Below, piece by piece: positions 53,359 through 64,000 of a DNA stretch of 64,000 nucleotides. The position numbers were made by a program, and so were the translations under genes. The notes beneath the pieces are model-generated. The model was not told where the DNA came from and made no database searches. It saw only the letters and a list, made by a program, of their open reading frames with translations. The stretch lies in NCBI RefSeq assembly GCF_000143415.4, contig NW_003314286.1:1089643-1153642 (forward strand). The letters are read 5' to 3'. Numbering within the stretch: position 1 is the first letter of the stretch; each line of letters starts with the position of its first letter. Source of the stretch: Selaginella moellendorffii (taxonomy: Eukaryota; Streptophyta; Lycopodiopsida; Selaginellales; Selaginellaceae).

Positions 53359-56300
53359 TCAAGGCTGCTGCTGTGGTGGAGTAACAGTGAGCTTGACTGG
53401 TATGCTTGACGAGTCTTCGGTGCCACCGTTGCTTTCCTCGAGTGGAACCTCCACTACAATCCCTTTGTACAGGCAAACTTTCTCCTCTTCGCAATAGTAC
53501 ACCTATGGGAAGGAACGAGCAAAAGTGAGTTTGGAAGCCCGCATTGCTGCCATAGAAAAGAGCAAACCTTGGAGATTATTCGTAATAAGGACCTCGTCGG
53601 TTTGCTTCTCTCGAAACTTAAGCTCGCCCGACCATCCTGAAGAGTGCCTTTATCTGGCTTTACGTCCACGGAGTCATCAGGCTCCACATCAACTTCGTAC
53701 TTGCTGGTTGCTTCCTGTTTGTAACAAACATAATAAGTATTACAATGCTTTAGCTTGGAACACGAACCTTGCTGAAGTGATATCCAGGAGGCAAATCTAT
53801 TTGTAGTTGCAAGTCTCCTCTGAGACCGGGAACAGCCTGGAGGCGAACGACTTCCATATCAGAGGAAGGCCGTCTTCTCAGCCGACGAGGAGACTTCTCC
53901 AATGGTCTTGGAGGCTCGACTCCTTTCAGCTCCAACGTAGTAACTTGTATAGCGTTGTCGTCCGGCCGGGGCTTGAGTAGACGAATCACGTTGTTGTTTG
54001 TATCGGCTACAAATAAGCTTCCTGTTCAAGCAGACTTTGTGAGTACGAAGCGGATGTAACGTGCATTAAGTTCTTACCATTGGGGCCCAAGGCGAGACCG
54101 GCTGGCTCTGAAAACTGAGAAGGAGAAGGAAATAACTATCAGCGAATTGGAACAGTAGCTGGGGTACCTGAGCTTTTACGCCTTTCCCATCTTCGTAGCC
54201 CGCGACACCAGTCCCTGCAACTGTACGCACTGTTTTGCTGGCTAAATCCATCAGTTTAATCTGCAATATCAAAAGCATGTTAACGTGGTCGTTTTGGAAA
54301 TGACTCTGACCTTGTGATTGTAAGTATCCGCCACGTAAACTGCACCGTTTGCGCTCGAGAGTATCCCCAGAGGGTGTTGGAATAGTGCTTGAGACGCTGG
54401 GCCATCCTTATCTCCGAACTAACGTCGACAGCTGAAACCATGCAGCTCTGGCGATGCATAAAACAAAACATACCTGAAACAAGTTCTCTGGAAATGCGGG
54501 ATCGCCTCCCGAAAGCCATTGCGAGCCTCCCGTCTTCAAGTTTACGGATCTCACAGAACTACTTTCGCTGTCGGCAATATATAAGTGGTCCATATCTGCC
54601 CCAACCAGCTCAGAAAAGCTGAAGCCACGTTACAACTTGAGACGAGATTGCTGGGCGAGAAAAGCAACCCACCAGGAGATAAGGACAGTCCCGACGGCTG
54701 CGCGTACGACGAGTTTGACCCCCTGACACATAGAAATCATATAGAAATCATACTAATATGTTGAAAACTACTTACTTTGAGCCATTGAGGTTACGCTCGT
54801 ATCCATCCCCGCTAAACACTTTCGCAACACCATTGCTCCTATTAAATTCCCATATTTGATGCTCCCCCGCCATTGCTATGTAAAGCATCCCATCAGGATG
54901 CAAGCAAAGGTCCCATGGTGAATTGAGCGGCTAAATGAAAGAGAGAGAAATGGTAACTGAATCCATATGATGTATGAATGTACCTGAGACTGGCCTGCTT
55001 TTCCACCCCTGTAGTCAAAGCCTCTTTCTCCAGTACCAGCCAAAGTTCTTACTGTCTCTTTCACAAAATCAACTTCCCTGTAATTGCATAAGAAATGTTA
55101 CTGAAGTCAGATATCAAACTATATTACCTGAGAGCATGATTTTCGGTATCTGCCACGTACAGGATGTTCTTTTCAGTATCATACGCTACACCCTGTAGAG
55201 CGGTCATAAGAAAGATCCAACAGTCTTAAAACTACTGCACCTGTGGTCGATTAAATGATGCTAAGGAGAATGATCCATCGGTTAAGCCTTCTGCTCCAGA
55301 GCCAACTTGTAGAATATAATTTCCATTCAAATCGGTGACAACCTTCAAAAAAACATTGTCATTCGTGTAGATACAAATAAAGAGCACTTACTATCCGATT
55401 GTGATTGCTATCAGAAATGAAAAGACGACTATTTGCCAGGTCCGTGGCCAGCTTTCCAGGAAAGCTCAATGGAGTAGTCAGAATTCGCGCACTTTTGCTT
55501 TTCTCGAGCTGTAATGGAATAGGTTGAGCGTTCAAAAGTTTCTTCTCTCCATAATATTGCAGTGCAGCATCCACTAGATTGTCCAAGTCCTATGGCAGAC
55601 GTAAGAAAATCTTGGAAAGCGAAGACGAAATAATACCTTTCGATGACCTTCTCCAGCAAGCCTCGCTATCACTTTCCCATTGGGACTGACAACCACGAAG
55701 GTCGGCCAAGAGCTAACTCCGAGTTGGCGCCATAGATTCATATCACCGTCGTTCACTACCTGTGACTTTGTGAGTCAACTCCGCTATCCCGAATAGAATG
55801 GGCTTACCGGATGCGTCACATTGTAGCGAAGCACTGCATTTCGAATCGCCTCTGTGTCTTTCTCATTGTCGAATTTGGCAGAGTGTACACCAACAACTGT
55901 GAGCTGCAAAGGATTTTCATATAACAAGAAAAAAAAACGTAAGTACTCACCGGTTGATCTTTATACTTTTGTTCAAGGTATGCCAGATCGGGGAGTACAT
56001 GCATACAGTTAATACAACAGTATGTCCAGAAGTCCAGAATAACCACCTTTCCGTGCAGGGCCTGTCAAACTAACAAGCTTAGCCATTTTAAACACACATC
56101 CAGTCATGCATACCCCTTTAAAACGAAGAGGTGCTGCTGTGTTCAACCACTGAAGACCTGGGGGAAATTCCATGACTTTCTGTCCGCCACTTCTGTAAGC
56201 ACCAAAACTGTTTCGAAACGACATCTAGCATAAGTAAACACGTCACTTTCTTTGCTTCAAGATTCGATATGTAGCTCTTGAACGAGTCGATACGGTTCCC

Positions 56301-58035
56301 AGAGTCCAGTTCTAGTGCAACAAAAACAACCATAAGCAGGAGACTACCAAATAAAACTGGCAGCAACCTTTACCAGAGCCAATAGCGAGTGGTATATCAT
56401 CAGCACCCAGAAAAGCATTCAAAAGTGCCATAGGAGAACCATATGTCATGGCCTGTTGGTAGTTTAGTTAGTATAAAGAACGAGAAATGGAGTGTATACC
56501 TTCCAACGTGTTGCAGCAAAAGCCAAACAGGATGTTCCTAGACTAAAGCTTCCAAGCCTGATAATGTCTCGCCTAGTGATGCTAGTGCTGCAAAACAGCA
56601 TGCAAAGCAACAGTTCTTTTCGTTTTTTGCCAAATCTTAACAAAGAGAGAAATACCCGAAAGGAAGAGATACTTCAGTATCTAAAATAGAGTAGATCCAG
56701 TCCATGCCCGTTACACCAGGCGCCGCTTCTTTAACATCTGCATCAACAACGCAGATCCTGGACACTTTCTTAAAAGAGCCATTGAATTTATTGAAGGAAA
56801 AACAAGAACAAGAGCTTTGCTCACCAAGAAAAAAAAAATGGAAAGAAAAAATGATCTAAGCCATCGTACCTTTGTCTTGTAAGTTCAGTATATCAGAAAG
56901 TGTGATATTGGCAATATTCATTCTGGTAAGTGTTGGATTCGCCTTGGCCAAACTTTCTTCGGAGAGCGTTGTAGATACTGCAATGCACCTCATTCCGGCT
57001 GCTCGAGCAGCTTGCACGCCAGCAAGTGCGTCTTCTACAACAACACACTGGACGACACAGAGTTAAAAAAGTACCCGGAATTTAATCATGCCTTACCTCT
57101 GATGGAGGAAGGCCAAGTGCTTTCGCTGCGGCCAGAAAAATGTCTGGCGCAGGCTTTAGCCTCTCGAAAACGTCCGCTGAGACAATGGCATCAAAACTGC
57201 CAGGAAAAACACGTTGCTAAAACACCAGCACATTAAAAAAAAAACAGTAAATACTTGGTTTGTGGTAAGCCTGCTGCCGAAAGATTTGCGTCAACTTTGA
57301 TTCGATCCGCGCTAGATGCAACGGCGACTTTGAGACCAGCACGTTTGCACTGAGTGTTGAGGTGATTAGAAGACAAACTTTTAATATCCATGAGCTTACT
57401 TCCATGATGAGCTCTAGTGCTCCGGGATATCCCAAGCCAGAGTCCGGCTTTGCGTACTGTCGTAAAAATAATTCACTCGTTACTTTCGCTTTCCTGTAGA
57501 GCACGATTTTCACCTTTTGGATGTAGACTTCAAAGAACTTTTCTTTGGCTTGAATGGGATCAAAACCTGGAACCTGGTACAATCCAGCAACACCTCCCAA
57601 AAAGTTTGCTTCGCCTGGAAAGGATGGAAACCAAGAAAGATTTCTTTCGATCAAAAGCAAGCCGGGGGAAGACTTACCAGTTCCCATGAATGGAATGAAA
57701 TCCTCCGGCCTGACAGTCACGCCCATTCCAGCGAAAACATCCACAGCTGCGTCACGCGATCTCTCCTCGCTATCGCACAGCACTCCATCCATATCGAACA
57801 GCACACCACGAACTGGCGGCGCTTCTTCAGCGCCTTGCCGAGATTTCTCCACCGCCCTAGCGCAAGAACACGATCGATTACCTCCATTGCTTCCACGCCA
57901 TCGCCTCGATGCATCGCGCCGCCCGCGGATTGCCGGTGCGAACGCCAATGCTGGGAGAAAATCACCCGCGCGGCAGTGGAGCCGCGGCCATGGCGCGAGA
58001 TAGGGTGTGAGCGCCACGGAAGGCGCCATCGCCAT
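53359..58035 (-). CDS. SOQ1: SOQ1-like thylakoid protein (HAD hydrolase + thioredoxin-like + NHL propeller)
   Basis: A many-exon minus-strand gene. From the ATG at 58,033-58,035: a transit-peptide-like leader, then a HAD phosphatase domain with the catalytic [10 protein letters not shown] motif (about residue 80; near 57,790). Its later blocks follow through [20 protein letters not shown]-type sequence at about 57,000-57,060. A second basic/hydrophobic segment ([20 protein letters not shown], about 56,500-56,580) is the membrane anchor. The lumenal thioredoxin-like domain has [15 protein letters not shown] (CCINC, about 56,005-56,019). NHL repeats cover about 54,000-55,500 ([29 protein letters not shown]). 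The protein ends in a C-terminal beta-rich domain with [14 protein letters not shown]. In Arabidopsis SOQ1 prevents a slow form of non-photochemical quenching (qH). Redox cysteines and HAD aspartates are intact. Convergent with COPE. Confidence 0.93.
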
Positions 58036-58157
58036 TGCGCATGTATGGAGCTCCAAACGCACGGAAAATATAAATCTCGGATATTCCCAAGCCAGTGAAG
58101 AATATTCTCATTTTTGAACGTGGAGAAACGCGATCCACAAAGGAAAGAGATATCCAT

Positions 58158-59713
58158 TCACGAAGCCATGAGGCGTTCCTTTAGTAAAACTACGAGCTTA
58201 TCGGCGTCCACAGTCACTGCTACTTTCACCGGCGGCTTGTTACACCACGCTGTAGGTACTGCCCATCTACAAATCACGAAAGAAATTTTCTATAGTTCCA
58301 TCCAGGAACACGAACGAAAAAAAAATGGCGAGAACTTACTTCTTCCTTGTGTTGTTAAACAAGGTAAGCCCACGGCAAATTCCCTCCTGCTGGACTCTTA
58401 CGACACCTTCTGCGTAAGTAAAGAGCGATGGATCGATTGCCGCGATTACTGTTGCGGGATCGTGAAGATAAATCGCTGCCAATAGAGAGAAAACTCATCA
58501 AAAGCTCGGCACAGAGAAAGAAAGCTTCTCTTCTTTTTTTCTCACCGTCAATGTTGTAGTAATCCCTGTGATAGTTAAGGTAGCACATAATTACATCGCA
58601 TAGATATCGACCATACTTGCTGTCGCTTCTCCTGAGCTCCTCTATTTGTGGGCCTAGAACTTGCGAAGTTAGAGCAAAGACAAAAACGAGAATAAAAGAC
58701 CAAGGTACCTGTCATTGTGACTTGATGCGTTATGTTGATGCCGATTATTTTCGTGTTGGCTCCGCATGTAAGGACTATATCCGCGGCCAATGGATCTCCT
58801 AAAACCTTCATCCAAAATCACTTTTTTAACAAGAACCGGAAACCGGGGACAGCAAAACTTACATTTGCCTCTGCAGCGGGGTTAACGTTCCCGTTCACTG
58901 CAAAAGCACCACCAAGGATCACGATCTCGCCTACAAGTTTAGCAAATGATGGATCCATCTCGACAGCCTATGTTTTGGACACAAGTAGTGTCAAAAGCAC
59001 AAACGAAAATCCAAAACTTCGTACCTTGCCGAGATTTGTCAGAGGGCCAAGAGCTATGATTGTCACTTCCCCAGGAAACTCTTTCACTTTAGAAATGAAA
59101 AACTCGGGAGCAGTCATATCAATTGGTTTCCCCTTTGGAGCCGGGGGATTTGTGTTCCCCAATCCATCTTTTCCATGAATAAAATCAACAGCGTGCTCTT
59201 TCGTATCACCCTGTCAAATTAAAGGAAAAAAAAACCAGATGGAGCCCGAAACTTAAAAACACACACACAAAAGAAAAAACGAACCTTGAGAGATTTGTGT
59301 AGCCCTTGAGCAACAGGAATGTCCTCCCTACCTGCAAGTTCGCACTAGAACAAGAACCTCAGCTCCCGAAACCTTTGCGAGGCAGAAAAGGAAAACGAAA
59401 AGGAAGAATTTTTTTACCAGATGCAAAGCGTTTTGAGTTGCCATTGACGTTGATACATTCCCAAACGTCGTCGTGAGGCCAATGACATCGAGCTCTGGCG
59501 ACTGAAAGGCCAGCAAAATTGCCATTGCATCGTCTGCAAGAAGCAAAGGAAGAATCGATTAGAAAGGATCAAGAAGAAAAGAGGGAGAATCGACCCCCAA
59601 GCAATGCAAATCCAAAGAGAAAAGCCCCGGCAGCAAGAACTACGCCTACCTATGCCCGGATCTGTGTCGATGATCACCTTCTTTTGGATCACGTGGGCGC
59701 TGGCGGGCGCCAT
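58158..59713 (-). CDS. URH1: Inosine-uridine-preferring nucleoside hydrolase (URH1-like)
   Basis: Several short exons on the minus strand, from ATG 59,711-59,713 to TGA 58,158-58,160. Nucleoside hydrolases split uridine, inosine or xanthosine into base and ribose for salvage. The calcium/ribose site DTDPGIDDAMA is built by splicing exon 1 (ending near 59,650) to exon 2. It is followed by LDVIGLTTTFGN, the NALHL helix, the DFIHGKDGLGNT loop, IIALGPLTNL, the VILGGAFAVNGNVNPAAEAN substrate block and LHDPATVIAAI with the catalytic histidine-aspartate pair. The carboxy end is ERLMAS. All key metal-binding aspartates appear present. It lies in the same direction as SOQ1, about 120 bp upstream of the SOQ1 start codon, so SOQ1 transcription must start in a very short spacer or within this gene. 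Confidence 0.93.
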
Positions 59714-60034
59714 CGAGCGATCTGCTTGGCTCCCACAAGCAAACAACGTCACGTGAAATTTAATCTCCCCTAGGTTAACAAAAAATATAAAGGAAAGGAT
59801 ATGCTCCATAAAAAAAAAAGGAGGATCGCATATTCGCATTTTGAGATATATCAGCAAAAAAGTCGTGTAGTGGTCCGGTCATTATATTTATGAATGAGAA
59901 TTTCATTTCTCATATAATCGTCAAGCCTGGAAAGAAAGAAGATTAAAACAAAGATGCCAAAATCGACAGCTTACCAATCGAGTATACAGTTTAAGCGGCG
60001 AAGATCTCGTCCCAGGAGCTCATATAAATAATCT
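59714..60034. other. Spacer between nucleoside hydrolase and glutamate receptor genes
   Basis: About 320 bases, partly A/T-rich (59,780-59,920), holding the nucleoside hydrolase promoter and the glutamate receptor 3' end. No gene was seen. Confidence 0.45.
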
Positions 60035-63166
<3,132 letters not shown>

Positions 63167-63708
63167 CGCCCGAAATATTTCCTCACACGGAGAGAAATGC
63201 CGCCAGCAGCGCCACATTTCCCACCGCATCCGCGCGCCTCGCCTGGAGCGCGAAGAAATTCGCCGATTCAATGCCGCGCAGCTTATGAATCGCCAGTGCG
63301 CTGGAATCTCCGCCACATTCCCCCTGCTCCATCGTTATCTTCATCGTCACGGATTGCTACAGCACCAGTGGCGTCGCGGCATCTAGCACGGGACGATCAA
63401 AAACCCTATCTTGCTCTCGCATTTCTCTTTGTTCCCTTTCTTTTCCTTTTCTCCCTTACGTCACTCAAGATACGAATATCCTGTTAGGGCTCCTTTGTGT
63501 CCGAATCTCTTGTAACTGACGCATAAAACGTGACAAAAGGACGGTGTAGATTGATTTGACCCCGGCGGTCACAAGCTATCGCTGGTTGCTAATGTGAGAC
63601 GAAACGCCCAAGAACAACATCATTGACGCGACGTAGACTTGCATACTACGATAGAAATCTCCTGGAATCGATTAGACAAAAAAAAAATTAAGCCCAGGAG
63701 TTTAGAGA
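63167..63708. other. Spacer between GLR and RRP40 genes
   Basis: About 540 bases holding the GLR leader and promoter on the left and the RRP40 3' region on the right. No gene was recognised. Confidence 0.45.
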
Positions 63709-64000
63709 TCACTTCGCTGCTTGCAAAAGCTTCTGAACAAGTATGTGTTGCTGCGCTGCGCTCAAGCACTCGGAGTTGATGATCGCATTGGAGACGAGCA
63801 CGGTGGTGGCTGGAGCATCGGATTTCACCTACAAAATCTCACACTCGCTCACGAATCCAAGACAGACAAGTTCCCGACGTACCCAAACGCGACCATTTAC
63901 ACCAACGGCGATCTCAAAAGCCAGGCTTTTGCCAAGAGCTTCGAGCACCGGATAAGTCGGCGTACCCAAGAGCCTGAAAGAGAGAGAATCAGGATCGCCT
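63709..64000 (-). CDS. RRP40: Exosome complex component RRP40 (partial, 3' end)
   Basis: The minus strand shows the last exon 63,709-63,828, a 54-bp GT-AG intron, an exon 63,883-63,973 and an acceptor next to it, with the gene running off the window. The joined text reads ALGYADLSGARSFGKSLAFE, then IAVGVNGRVW joined to VKSDAPATTVLVSNAI, INSECLSAAQQHILVQKLLQ and a stop at 63,709-63,711. The G(V/L)NGR(V/I)WV motif followed by a NAI(I/M)NSE(S/C)LS block is characteristic of the C-terminal KH-type end of RRP40, a cap subunit of the RNA exosome. The rest lies outside the window. Confidence 0.85.

Noticed and set aside
56118-56366. A hydrophobic peptide ([15 protein letters not shown]) as the SOQ1 membrane segment
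   Set aside because: It lies in an intron (GTAAAG donor to CTAG acceptor); the conserved anchor is encoded at about 56,500-56,580.

Overview
The window looks like nuclear DNA of an early-diverging land plant, most likely the lycophyte Selaginella (inference from gene style, not proven). It holds compact genes split by many introns of about 50-70 bp with GT-AG borders, intronless PLS-type PPR, BTB and RMD5-like genes, plastid-targeted proteins typical of plants (SecE, release factor 3, PRPP synthetase, SOQ1), plant glutamate-receptor and SUVH families, and a Crinkler-type NTPase gene of a kind otherwise best known from oomycetes and fungi.

Layout. 1-10,060 is a dense gene block: the 3' end of a membrane protein, plastid SecE, a DUF506 protein (minus), two identical tRNA-Phe genes flanking a 15-exon plastid-type RF3, a PRPP synthetase and a BTB/POZ protein. 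10,060-15,670 is gene-poor and largely very AT-rich. 15,670-18,850 is a small gene island with a broken SDR copy, an intact RMD5/GID-type E3 ligase gene and an inverted, broken copy of the 3' part of the BTB gene. 18,850-30,840 is repeat territory: a copia remnant, a long AT-rich tract, two 5S-rRNA-like modules, a large inverted repeat (arms about 1.5 and 2.0 kb) with coding-like minisatellite tracts, and the tail of a Merlin/ISXO2-type transposase.

30,840-64,000 is gene-dense again: intact SDR, alpha/beta hydrolase, PPR, SUVH histone methyltransferase, an unrecognised basic coiled-coil protein, the TFIIH subunit TFB4, a Crinkler-like gene, a lipid-anchored CDK-like kinase, a CLD1-like plastid hydrolase, coatomer epsilon, SOQ1, a nucleoside hydrolase, a glutamate receptor-like channel and the 3' end of exosome RRP40.

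Most neighbours are unrelated housekeeping genes, so this is not an operon-like system. Several serve the plastid (SecE, RF3, PRPP synthetase, CLD1-like hydrolase, SOQ1). The most informative structure is a tandem duplication (about 40,570-43,025 and 45,650-49,660) carrying TFB4 and the CDK-like gene. TFB4 survives only in the first copy and the kinase only in the second, and the Crinkler-like gene lies exactly between them. Other points of interest are the 5S-derived repeat modules, the big foldback repeat, the paired intact/broken SDR copies sharing a GC-AG intron, and the Merlin-type transposase fragment.
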